From Cladosporium sp. IMV 00045 (taxonomy: Eukaryota; Ascomycota; Dothideomycetes; Cladosporiales; Cladosporiaceae), in the NCBI GenBank assembly GCA_001931905.2, contig MSJI02000454.1:1-22066 (forward strand): 22,066 nt of DNA, in the 5' to 3' direction. Shown piece after piece: positions 9,503-19,037 of this stretch; position 1 is the first letter of the stretch, and the number at the start of each line of letters is the position of its first letter. The notes below the pieces were generated by a model that was not told the origin of the DNA, ran no database searches, and worked only from the letters and a program-made list of their open reading frames with translations. The position numbers and the translations under genes were made by a program.

Positions 9503-11065
9503 GACTTCATGTGAAAGTCTTCACGCTTCAATCTCTCGCTGGACAACACCGCTTTTGATGTGCTTTGCCTGCTGATACTTGCATGAGGGAACCGGAGATG
9601 ATTCGACTGATTAACATCTCTCTCCATGGAAATGTGGATGTTTGGGAGTACTATGCCCACAGATACTAGCACCACTGGACCGGAGATGATACATTGTTTG
9701 ACCACTCATCTCAATAGAAAAGTGCGTGGTCGGGAGTACTATGCCTGCCGATACTAGCACCAAGGAACCGGAGATGATTGATCGTTTTACCACTCATCTC
9801 AATGGAGAGGTGCCTGTTTGGAACCATTATGCCAGCAAATATTACCACCAAGGAACCGGAGATGAAAGATTATTTTGCCACGTCTCTCCATGAAAAGGTG
9901 CCAATCTCAAATCACTACGGACGCTGGTACTAGCATCATGAATACAGAGATGCTATTATCGAATGACATTCCTCTCAGCGGCATAGTATCATAATGAATG
10001 AGCCCATGCCTGCTGATATTAGCATCACGACAATGGGGATGCAGTGGTCTGGAGGGAGATTTTCTCAATGGCCCAGCATCACAGTATAGAGTTATGCGTG
10101 ACAGTACCAGCATCACTGCAACGTAGATGCGACAGTCTAACACGCAATCTCTCAATGGAGCTGTCCCAATCTCGAGGAAATATGCATTATGATACTCACG
10201 CAACAGAGATACCACAGTCTGATCCGAATTCTCCCAGAGGCATGGCATCAAACTCGATGGATTTTTCTCGATGGCATAAGCACCTCGACGACGGAGAAGA
10301 CGTGTCAAGTCATCGCGTTTCTCAACGACACAAATGAACCTTATGGTACTATGCAGGATCATACCAGCACACTCGAAGGCAAAGATGACCTACAGGATGT
10401 TCATTTTTCTCCAAGGCACACATTGGGATTGAAGACCTATGCGTAATGACCTTAGCACCGCGCAGACAAGAAGGCCCTATAAAGACGTCAACGAACATCT
10501 TGATAGCACAGGACTCAGTTTAGTATACCATGCACGGTGGGAACAGCACTTCGAGGGCAGAGATCTTCAATCGATATATCAACTCTCTCAACGGCGCACT
10601 ATGCGTTTTGATCTACCATGCCTGCTGGTGAAAGCACCTGGAGAGAAGAGATCATCTATCGACACATCGACACTCTCAATGTTTCACTGTGCATCGCTAT
10701 CAACATGCATACCGGCCCTGGCCCAAAAGCGAAGAGCGTGTAACTATCATTCAGCCACCTCACAAAGCCAGAATCGGGATCCTTCGATCATACATACTGA
10801 TATCAGCACCAACGAATCGGATATGTCAAGGCAGAATCGTTCCCTTCACAACGATCCGCCTATCGTCTAATTATTGCCAACATGCTGACAACAGCACTAA
10901 AAGATCGGACATACAACATCGAAACTTTCCTATCTCAATGGGCCAGAGTGAATTTCGATTCACCTTGCGAGCTGATACTAGTATCGACGAAGCAGACATT
11001 CTCTATGCTGGTCCTGACTCGCTCGTCTCATAGCAGACTACCTTCTGCTGATAACCTTGCCTTCC
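9503..11065. repeat. Degenerate tandem array, about 18 units of 88 bp
   Basis: Three blocks recur in fixed order. Block A is accggagatga, block B is like ctcatctcaatgga, and block C is like tatgcctgctgatactagcacca. Block A starts at 9591, 9679, 9767 and 9855, exactly 88 bp apart. The matching gagatg-type anchor then ends near 9952, 10041, 10129, 10211, 10299, 10387, about 10474, 10565, 10653, 10740, 10825, about 10912 and 11000. Most steps are 87-89 bp. The four left units are clearly alike; those beyond about 10200 are recognised mainly by blocks B and C at the right phase. The edges are approximate. The period is not a multiple of three and no single frame stays open, so it does not look like a coding repeat. 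No known satellite or element is recognised. Confidence 0.85.
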
Positions 11066-11162
11066 CACTCAAACAATCAGATCGCTGAAAAGTGATGTTT
11101 CTGGACCCATGGGCGGAGTGACGTCCCTCAAGTCGAAGTAATGCGTTCCGGATTCACGTTGA

Positions 11163-11902
11163 TTAGAAGTCGCCAAAGTTGGAGCCTCTGACGAGGCAAA
11201 ACTGCCCGAACTCAACCAACAGAGACGCAGTCAGAAAGTCCTTGCTGAACCGGCCGTCGCGACGAAGCAGTCGCTGCACGTAGACCGCCACGGTTACGAG
11301 ACCAGCCTCATCGAGAGGAAATCCGATTGCCTCAAACGCGGTGTGCTTTGCGGACCAGTCGTAAGGCTCCTCGGACCACATGCTGTAGTCGTTGTCTTTC
11401 TTCTTCATTCTAGACCACTTCCCGCCGAAGTAGCTAATGTGAAGGAGAGGGTGAGATTCCGAGCAACTCAGAACGCTGTATCGAGTGATGACTGAAGGGC
11501 CCGGGTGCGATGTCTGCTGGCTGACGAACATGAACCTGAGCGGGTCTGCTTTGGAGCGGAAGATCACGTGGCTCTCGAGTGCTATGCCAACGATCGCTTT
11601 GCTTTTGCATTTGCATAGTCGTGATCTTGTCGAGGTTGATTTCAAACGCACGGGATGCGATGGAGATACTCGACTCTCGACTATGAGTTCATCACAGGCG
11701 AGGGAGCATCATGTGAGTTTCACACACATGAAGCGCAGATTTCGCCGAATAGGTCGGTGAGAGTGGTCTCGTCGTTTGCATCGCTGGGAAAATCATAGCA
11801 TGTGCGTTCAATACAGCGCCCGATGCTCATATTCTGTTTCCGGCCAATCTGGTATGCAAGCATACGTTGCATCAACATAATATCGTACAAAGTATCACTC
11901 AT
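11163..11902 (-). CDS. Uncharacterised protein, two-exon model, possibly degraded
   Basis: The proposed exons are 11902-11728 and 11680-11163. The 47-nt intron has donor GTGTGT and acceptor catag, the only join found that connects the two open frames; it gives 230 residues. Exon 1 reads as a plausible start (MSDTLYDIMLMQRMLAYQIG, then TTLTDLFGEICAS). Exon 2 contains a protein-like stretch (KAIVGIALESHVIFRSKADP, VITRYSVLSC, KHTAFEAIGFPLDEAGLVTV). I do not recognise the family. The join region (about residues 59-80) is Ser/Arg/Thr-rich, and an alternative frame there reads FEINLDKITTMQMQKQSD. A frameshift, or a wrongly placed intron, is therefore possible. It starts only 34 bp after the stop of the UBR7-like gene on the same strand, unusually tight for this window. 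Confidence 0.45.
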
Positions 11903-11936
11903 TACTCCATTTGATCGGTTACCCGTCTGACATCCC

Positions 11937-13499
11937 TCAATACCCACCCTGCTCCCTCCTCTGATCGCCCTTCACGCCATCTTCCCCCTCACCCTCCCCA
12001 CCAGCCTGTTTCTCATCACCTCTCAACTTCGCAAAATAAGCCTTAATATCCTCCGCGCCAACGGCCTGACCACTCTCCGCGAAAGGCTGCAAGAAAGCCT
12101 TGACCTTATCCCTGACATGATTATACGCCATGACACCTTCGATGGCGCGAACGCGGTCCATGCTGGACAGAGCCGCCTCGCCGCGCTCGAGCAGTGAGCC
12201 GGAATGTACGCTGCGGCCGGCGGCGGAGCGCGCGTCGTCTTGCTGCTGCTCGTCGTCGGCTTCGGACATGGGCGGTTCGTAGGATTCTTCCTCTTCGAGA
12301 AGTTGGGGGTGTTTGGCCAGGTGGGGAAAGCAGGCGGCGCAGCGGCAGAGGTGGTCGCGGAAGTCGGCGTGGAGAAAGAGGTTGATGCTTGTTGTGGGTG
12401 GGGTGGGGAGAGAAGTGTGTCTTGGTTTTGAGGGGTCGGTTTGATCGTTTGGTGGTGAGGTTGGGTTGGTTGTGTCGTTGGCTTCGGGGTCGGATTTGAC
12501 CTTCTTAGAATCTTGTGGGGCTTCGATGTCTTCTTCGGCTTTGCGTTTGTTGCTTTGAGGAGCTGGGACTGGAGGTCCGGCTGTGCTCTCAGCTTTCGTG
12601 GCGTCTTCGGATGATGATGGTTTCGAGGGTATTGCAGGCAAGAATCCAGGAGTGCCGGCGTATTGCTTGATCCATGGGAAAGCGTCGACACACTTGTAAC
12701 AGATCAAGTGATCAAAGTCATCCTCTGCCGGAAAGCCAGGGGGAAGGGGTGTTTCCTCGAACTGGTTATCCGCCTCGCCTGATCCACTTTCTTGAGGCTC
12801 GGTTCCTTCTTCAGTTCCCTCCTTGACAGATTCCAACGAACCGTTGGTTTCCGTCTTGGGCTTTGACTCAGGTTGCTGCCTAGGCACGCCCATCAAGCAC
12901 TCAGGATGCCACCAGTCCTCTCCACATCCACCTTCCTCAACAGTGCCCAACCCAAGACATTGAAACATGGTTCCTTTCTCCTTCTCGGGGTCGTACTCAT
13001 CACCGCATCCGCAGAACTTGCCCTCAAAGTTCTGGTTGTACTTGTTACCCTGTCGAGCTTCCTCTCCCACAACGCCGCCTTTCGTGCCGTTGTCTGGGTG
13101 TAGGCGCAAGCTGCATGGAGTCCCGCTAGTCGCCAATCTCGTCGTTCCACAGTCGCAGACAAAGTCTCTTTTGGAAAACAGCTCGACCAGAGTGTGTTCA
13201 CCGTGACAGCTGATGCTGCAGCTGTAGCATACACCAGCGGGCGTGAACCGCTGGTATTTCGATGCGGGCGGCGGCGTGCATGTAAGACAGGCAAAGACGG
13301 ACTGCCTTAAGGGTCCGAGGGGTTTGGTGCATGTGTCGAACTGGTATGGAAGAGCTTCGCGCGCATCGGCTTCTAGACGAAGCTGTGATGAGATGTAGTC
13401 TGCTGCCGTCTGAGAGTTCTCTGAGGCTTGCGATATGCTGCTGGTGCGCTTGAGTGAGCTGTTCGGCTGGTCTTGTGTCGGTAGTTGAGGAGGATCCAT
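11937..13499 (-). CDS. UBR7/Mlo2-like UBR-box and PHD-finger protein (putative E3 ubiquitin ligase)
   Basis: This is a single-exon protein of 520 residues. Residues about 57-121 form a UBR-type zinc box rich in Cys/His (CLTC, CYSCSISCHGEHTLVELF, FVCDCGTTR). Residues about 163-203 form an atypical PHD finger (FCGCGDEYD, MFQCLGLG, CGEDWWHPECLMG), with a further ICYKC at 266-270. This order matches the UBR7/Mlo2 family. Human UBR7 is known as a histone-linked E3 and chaperone-like factor associated with NASP, and fission yeast Mlo2 is the closest named fungal member. After residue 290 comes a Lys/Glu/Pro-rich linker with KKVK, a second Cys cluster (LCRCAACFPHLAKHP) and a C-terminal helix (DRVRAIEGVMAYNHVRDKVK). 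It is divergent from MCM2. No catalytic RING or HECT is visible, as is usual for this family. Ligase activity is inferred from family only. Confidence 0.88.
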   Translation of the reverse strand: MDPPQLPTQDQPNSSLKRTSSISQASENSQTAADYISSQLRLEADAREALPYQFDTCTKPLGPLRQSVFACLTCTPPPASKYQRFTPAGVCYSCSISCHGEHTLVELFSKRDFVCDCGTTRLATSGTPCSLRLHPDNGTKGGVVGEEARQGNKYNQNFEGKFCGCGDEYDPEKEKGTMFQCLGLGTVEEGGCGEDWWHPECLMGVPRQQPESKPKTETNGSLESVKEGTEEGTEPQESGSGEADNQFEETPLPPGFPAEDDFDHLICYKCVDAFPWIKQYAGTPGFLPAIPSKPSSSEDATKAESTAGPPVPAPQSNKRKAEEDIEAPQDSKKVKSDPEANDTTNPTSPPNDQTDPSKPRHTSLPTPPTTSINLFLHADFRDHLCRCAACFPHLAKHPQLLEEEESYEPPMSEADDEQQQDDARSAAGRSVHSGSLLERGEAALSSMDRVRAIEGVMAYNHVRDKVKAFLQPFAESGQAVGAEDIKAYFAKLRGDEKQAGGEGEGEDGVKGDQRREQGGY

Positions 13500-13859
13500 G
13501 ATTATTGGACTTGGTCAACAGTGAAGATGCGACCGCAGTATGAGTTATTGCTTCACTTGTTTCGATGCGACAGGTATTCGAGTCGATGTTTAATGGTGCC
13601 GGTGATGTAGGGTTGGTTGCTTGTCGTTTCACATGCATGCTCGACACGCTAAAACGCGCGACTGCTGCACTTAACGCGTGGGACTCTAATTAGCGTCCTC
13701 CGAGCACGACCAACAAGCACGACTCGACCCGACAGACCTCGTCTAAACAACCCCACCAACAACACCACCACACAACATCCCACATGCGCTAGAGAACAGC
13801 GATAATTTCATACGCAAGACACTCAGCTGCTTCTGTCAAGCTTTTCATCGCACACAAAA
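13500..13859. promoter_or_regulatory. Bidirectional promoter between the UBR7-like gene and MCM2
   Basis: This 360-bp gap separates divergent start codons. TTTCACATGCA lies at 13627-13637, ACGCGC at 13654-13659 and CACTTAACGCGT at 13668-13679. The first and last words also occur in the NASP/DPB2 promoter. The stretch before the MCM2 ATG (about 13735-13860) is rich in CA and AAC, typical of a fungal 5' leader. No TATA box was recognised. Confidence 0.7.
13674..13679. promoter_or_regulatory. MluI cell-cycle box (MCB), ACGCGT
   Basis: This is an exact MBF-type site 181 bp upstream of the MCM2 ATG and 175 bp upstream of the UBR7-like ATG. A second ACGCG core lies 15 bp to its left (13654). MCM genes are classic MBF targets in yeasts. 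The 6 bp upstream (CACTTA) also match the context of the site at 1461. Confidence 0.6.
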
Positions 13860-16609
13860 ATGTCTTCTTCCAACCGCACAGCAGTGCCAGGAGGCCGCAA
13901 ACGGGGCAGGGAAGCAGACGACGATGCCTCCTCTAACATGGCACCTCCTTCAAGCCGTATGTGAAGTTCAAACTCAAGAACAGTATCATTGAATTGCAAG
14001 CTGACCTCGAATCTCAGCTCCCGCATCCTCTCCTCCAGCATTCCCTCAGCACGACGACCTGGACATGGACGACGACGACGATGGCAGACTCGACCCAGAG
14101 GAGGATCTTGTACCAGATCTTGAGGATCTCGAGGAGATGGCCGAGGATGATGCAGGCATTGACCTGTTCGGCGACGACTTCGAAAACGACTACAATCGGG
14201 GAGAGCAGAACAATTACCGCGGCAAGGACATCGACGATGAAGGCGACTACGAGCAGATGGACATGGCGCAACGAAGGCAGCTTGAAGCTCGTTTGAACCG
14301 CAGAGACAGAGAACTCGCACGCGAGGCACGGCAGCGCAGCAGAATGCCAAAGGTTGCTCAGGCACTCCCTGAAGATGAAGACGACGATCTCATGGATCTG
14401 ACACGCCAGCCGCGACGCAGAAGACATCGCTATGATGAAGAACAAGAGGACATCGACATGGCAGAGGATATCATGAACGAGGAGCTTTCGCTTGAAGCTT
14501 TGATGGACGTCAAGGCTGCTTCGCTCGTAGAATGGGTCGCTCAGCCTTCTGTCTCCCGCACGATCGCCCGAGAGTTCAAGAATTTCCTCACAGAATATAC
14601 CGACGAGAAGGGCACATCAGTCTATGGTGTTCGCATCAGGAACTTGGGTGAGGTCAACGCTGAGTCTCTTGAAGTCTCTTGGGTCCACCTCTCTGATTCC
14701 AAGCCCGTTCTTGGTATGTTCGTTGCTCAGGTGCCATCCTCAATCTTGCCCATCTTCGATGCTGTTGCTCTGGATGTCACCCTCTACCACTACCCTGACT
14801 ATGAGCGCATCCATTCTGAGCTGCACGTTCGCATGACGGACTTGCCGATCTCCCTCACTTTGCGACAGCTTCGTCAGAACCACCTGAACTCCCTGCTCCG
14901 CGTTTCAGGTGTCGTAACACGCAGAACCGGTGTCTTCCCTCAGCTGAAGCACGTCAAATTCGATTGCACCAAGTGTGGTGTCACCCTCGGACCTTTCCAT
15001 CAAGACAGTCACTCCGAAGTCAAACTCAGCTTCTGTCAGAACTGTCAGTCTCGTGGTCCTTTCACTGTCAACAGCGAGAGGACCGTATACCGCAACTACC
15101 AGAAGCTTACTCTGCAAGAATCTCCTGGCACTGTCCCCGCTGGTCGTCTCCCTAGACATCGCGAGGTGATTCTGTTGTGGGACTTGATTGACTCTGCGAA
15201 GCCTGGCGAGGAGGTCGAGATCACTGGCATTTACCGCAACAGCTACGATGCTCAACTCAACAATAAGAACGGCTTTCCAGTCTTCGCCACCATCATTGAA
15301 GCAAACCACGTTGTCAAGAGTCACGACCAGCTGGCTGGTTTCAGGCTGACTGAAGAGGACGAGAGGGAGATTCGCGCATTGAGCCGCGATCCCAAGATCG
15401 TCGACAAACTGGTGCACTCAATCGCTCCGTCAATCTACGGCCACGAAGACATCAAGACCGCCGTCGCCCTCTCGCTTTTCGGAGGTGTCGCCAAGGTCGC
15501 ATCAGGCAAACACGTCTTGCGTGGCGACATCAACATCCTACTCTTGGGTGATCCTGGTACTGCAAAGTCTCAAGTGCTCAAGTATATCGAAAACACTGCT
15601 CACCGTGCCGTGTTCGCCACAGGTCAGGGTGCATCCGCTGTCGGTCTCACTGCTAGTGTCAGGAGAGATCCTCTTACGGCTGAATGGACTCTGGAGGGTG
15701 GTGCGCTCGTGCTTGCTGACAAGGGTACTTGCTTGATCGACGAATTCGACAAGATGAACGACCAGGACAGAACATCTATCCACGAAGCGATGGAGCAACA
15801 GACTATCTCCATCTCGAAAGCTGGTATCGTCACGACTCTGCAGGCTCGCTGCGCTGTCGTCGCTGCCGCTAACCCTATTGGCGGGCGCTACAACAGCACA
15901 GTACCCTTCAGTCAAAACGTCGAGCTGACCGAGCCCATCTTGTCTCGTTTCGACATCCTGTGCGTCGTCCGCGACACCGTCGACCCATCCGAAGACGAGC
16001 GTCTTGCAAACTTCGTGGTGAACAGCCACGGCCGCGCCCACCCTGTCATGTCCTCAGCACTCGGCTCGCAATCCCAAGCCACCGCCGCCAACGAGGATGG
16101 CATGAACGTCGACGAAGGCGAACAGCAAAGCAACGGCGCCCCCGCCACCCCGACAACAGAAATCCCCCAGGAACTCCTGAGGAAGTACATCCTCTACGCC
16201 CGCGAGAGGTGCAGGCCCAAACTGTACCAAATCGACCAGGACAAGATCGCGCGCCTGTTCGCAGACATGCGCCGCGAATCGCTCGCCACCGGCGCATACC
16301 CCATCACCGTAAGTCACCGCGTCCTCCCCGCTCCACCTTCCTACCCATCACTAACACTCCACCCTTCAGGTCCGCCACCTCGAATCCATCCTGCGCATCT
16401 CGGAAGCTTTCGCCAAAATGCGTCTGTCCGAGTACTGCAACTCGACCGACATCGACCGCGCCATCGCCGTCGCCGTCGACAGCTTCGTCGGCAGCCAGAA
16501 AGTCTCGTGCAAGAAAGCCCTCGCTCGCGCTTTCGCCAAGTACACTCTCAACCGCCCGGGCGCGGTCAAGAACCGCAGGGCTAACGGTGGCGTTTCTGTT
16601 GAGGCGTAG
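13860..16609 (+). CDS. MCM2: MCM2, subunit of the MCM2-7 replicative helicase, three exons
   Basis: The proposed exons are 13860-13956, 14018-16308 and 16370-16609, giving 875 residues. Both introns are 61 nt (donors GTATGT and GTAAGT, acceptors ctcag and ttcag, branch-like CTGAC and CTAAC). The N-terminus carries an acidic histone-binding-type region (about 55-95, with [13 protein letters not shown]) specific to MCM2. The zinc finger is C349, C352, C372, C375. The AAA+ core has Walker A GDPGTAKS at 543-550, Walker B LIDEFD at 605-610 and the arginine finger R676 in LSRFD. The C-terminal winged-helix side reads [17 protein letters not shown] in exon 3. The protein unwinds DNA in the CMG complex and carries parental H3-H4. 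The first exon is needed for the [17 protein letters not shown] start; a start at 14065 would drop it. An acceptor at 14038 would also keep frame, but 14017 gives the better N-terminus. Confidence 0.95.
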
Positions 16610-17280
16610 ATGGTTGTCGTTGTTGGTGGCGGTGGTGCTTGGGATAGATACGAGCAAGTTGTGGTCTTGGTTGTCTTGGTTTTTTTGGTGTCATTATGGG
16701 ATGGAATGGGATGTTTTGTGCACGAACTGTGAATTGGTCGGCGGGAGGGATACCCCAGGCGTTCTATCAAGGGGTCTTTCTACTGAAATGGACTGTTTTT
16801 GGATGAATTGTAGATACTGCCTTTGTTGTAGGAAACGCTTTTCTTCGATTTGCCGCCATTTCTCCCCATTTCTTCTTCATTGCGAAGTTCTTTGTGCCAG
16901 TTTCAATGCAAAGCCAGGGATACTACCCATTTCTGCAGTAAAGATTTCTCCAGGGAGTTCATGTGCCTTTTGACTGGAAAGTTACAATCGATGCATGGTG
17001 CATCCGATCCCATTCCACCCATCTTTAATTATAATATGTAGGTAATTTGCCATCACCGCGATGAGGGCGCTGACCAATTCCATAGAAACCACGGATCAAC
17101 ACCCTACAACAAACCGCAAATATGCATCTTCACGCTCTGTTTCCATCGAAGTTGGGCCTATTCAATCCACATCTCGAACTCTAACCCTAACCCTCTCAAC
17201 CCCAAAGCCAGCACAACCACACATCCACACCCTCCCTCAACTCAATTCAAACACCCAACCCCTTCCCCTCCTCACCACCC
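16610..17280. other. Convergent intergenic region with C-rich tract and short tandem repeat
   Basis: This 671-bp stretch lies between the stop codons of MCM2 and the sugar transporter. From about 17080 it becomes strongly C/A/T-rich on +. It includes two telomere-like CTAACC units at 17181-17194 and long CCCTCCC/CACCACCC runs. A perfect 19-bp tandem duplication (17272-17290 and 17291-17309) crosses the transporter stop codon. No gene is supported here. Confidence 0.55.
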
Positions 17281-19037
17281 CTATCTCCACTCACCACCCC
17301 TATCTCCACTCTTCTTCCCCTCCCCGCCAACACCCACATCCTCAACCCTCAACCCCTTCTCCCTCGCCCCCAGCACCATCTCATCCAACCTCGACTCCCC
17401 ACGTCTAGTCTGCCAGGGCCTCGGCCCGCCGTGCGCGAACATTTCCTCGACCTCTTCGAGCGTCTTGTTGGCCGTCTCCGGGTACGCGAGGAAGAAGTGC
17501 GCCGCGGCCAGAAAGCACATGAGCCCGGAGACGATGAACATCCCGTAGCGGATGTTGATGAAGCCGGGCGGGATGTATAGGCCTAGGGCGAAGCTGGGGA
17601 AAAGGGGTGCGTCAGAGGGAGAGGTTTTTCTCTTCAGATTTGGAAGGGGAGACTCACTTGAACAGCCAATTCCCAATACTCGCGATCCCCATGCCCCAAG
17701 CCCTCGTTTCAAGCGACCACACCTCGGCAGCGTAAATCCAGCATATGGGCGCGAGGGTCAAGGCGTAGATAATGATGAGCAGGTACGAAAAAGCAATCAC
17801 AGTATAAGCCGGGGAGCCAGTGAGGCGGATGGGGACGTTCTCATCGCCCTCGACGCCTCCCGGGATGACTTCGCCCATGGACAGCAGGCCGCCGACGATG
17901 ATGTGGCAGACGCCCATGGTGAGCGCGCCGCCGATGAGCAAGGGGCGGCGGCCGATCTTGTCGACGTAGAAGAACATTATCCCCGTGAAGATGATGAACA
18001 GGGCGTATTGCACGCCGGAGGCGATCAGATTGGTGTTGCCGGACAGGCTGGCCATGGAGAAGATGTAGACAACGTACTGAGGGATTGTCATCAGCATTGC
18101 AGGTCTCGAGAGAGTTTGATCAAGAACGGCCGGACTCACGTATGTCATGACATTGGCGCCCGAGTTCTGCTGCCACATCTGCACGGTGAAACCCGCCAGC
18201 GTCCTCTTCCACATTCCGTTGTAGACGAACTTCCTCCAACCGGGGAGAGACTGCCTCTCAGCGACAAGGGTCATCTGGATATCCTCCCACTCCGCCACGA
18301 CCAAAGGATCATTCCTGTCTCCGCGAGCCTGAATCCCCGCTAGGATGGTGATGGCTTCCTCGTTGCGGTCTTTCATGGCGAGCCAGCGAGGGGATTCCGG
18401 GAGGAAGGGCAGGCCGATCAAGAGCAAGGCGCATGGGACGAATTGCATCGACCACGCCGTGCGGAAGGAGGCGTCGCCGTCGATGAAACTGCAGCCGAAG
18501 CCGATGAAGTACATGATTAAAATGCCCCATTCTGTGGAAGCGTGTCAATCGTTTTTGTCTATCCAGCTTCGAATCAGTGGGGACGTTCATACCAATGGCA
18601 AGCTGCTGAATGATGATCAAAGCACCTCGCTTCTCGCGCTTCGCGATTTCCGCAAGGTACACTGGCACCTGAGAGCTTGTGATTCCGACCGTGATGCCGT
18701 TCAAGATACGCCCGGCGATCAGCATCCCAACACTGGTGACTGCAGCCTGCACAGCCGTGCCAACGAGCCATGGAACGCAGGCAATGGCGATCGCGTTGCG
18801 TCTTCCGAAGTAATCGGAAATCGGGCCGGCCATCAGGGAGCCAACGACCGACCCGGCGGCGAGAGCGGCATTTATGGCTCCCTGGATGACTCCGGCTGGG
18901 TTGTTGAAGTAGTCTCTGTATTGATCGGTGCCGATGATGGCAGACATGGAACTGATGTCGAATCCGAAGAGAGCTCCGCCGAGAGTTGCGACGAGGGCAA
19001 CGAACCATGGGTTGTAGATTTTCGGGAGCTTCAACAT
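17281..19037 (-). CDS. MFS sugar transporter (sugar porter family), four exons, 522 aa
   Basis: The proposed exons are 19037-18593, 18531-18140, 18076-17658 and 17593-17281. The introns are 61, 63 and 64 nt, with donors GTATGA, GTGAGT and GTGAGT and acceptors cacag, ctcag and cccag. Sugar-porter signatures are present in order: LGGALFGFDISSMSAIIG in helix 1; DYFGRRNAI after helix 2; GRILNGITVGITSSQVPVYL in helix 4; LPESPRWLAMK in the central loop; QQNSGANVMTY in helix 7; DKIGRRPLLIGG; and YPETANKTLEEVEEMF after helix 12. The family moves hexoses or related sugars across the plasma membrane with protons; the substrate cannot be read from sequence. The start is the ATG giving MLKLPKIYNPWFVAL. 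Intron 2 is in frame and stop-free. The last residues (after about 500) are Gly/Lys-rich and cross a 19-bp duplication. Confidence 0.92.

Noticed and set aside
9907..10870. Open frames of 143-151 codons inside the 88-bp array (for example 9907-10362 on -, 10439-10870 on +)
   Set aside because: The repeat period is not a multiple of three and the repeated blocks are read in changing frames. The products have no repeat or domain, so they are chance openings.
9503..11065. CRISPR-like array
   Set aside because: The units have no invariant repeat separated by unique spacers; similarity runs through the whole 88 bp and decays gradually. The host is clearly eukaryotic.
9503..11065. Repeat-induced point mutation (RIP) as the cause of array decay
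   Set aside because: The differences between units are mixed rather than mainly C-to-T/G-to-A, and the right end is not obviously AT-rich by eye. A RIP index would settle it.
17181..17194. CTAACCCTAACCCT, resembling fungal telomere repeat
   Set aside because: Only about two units in a generally C-rich stretch between housekeeping genes; more likely low complexity than an interstitial telomere.
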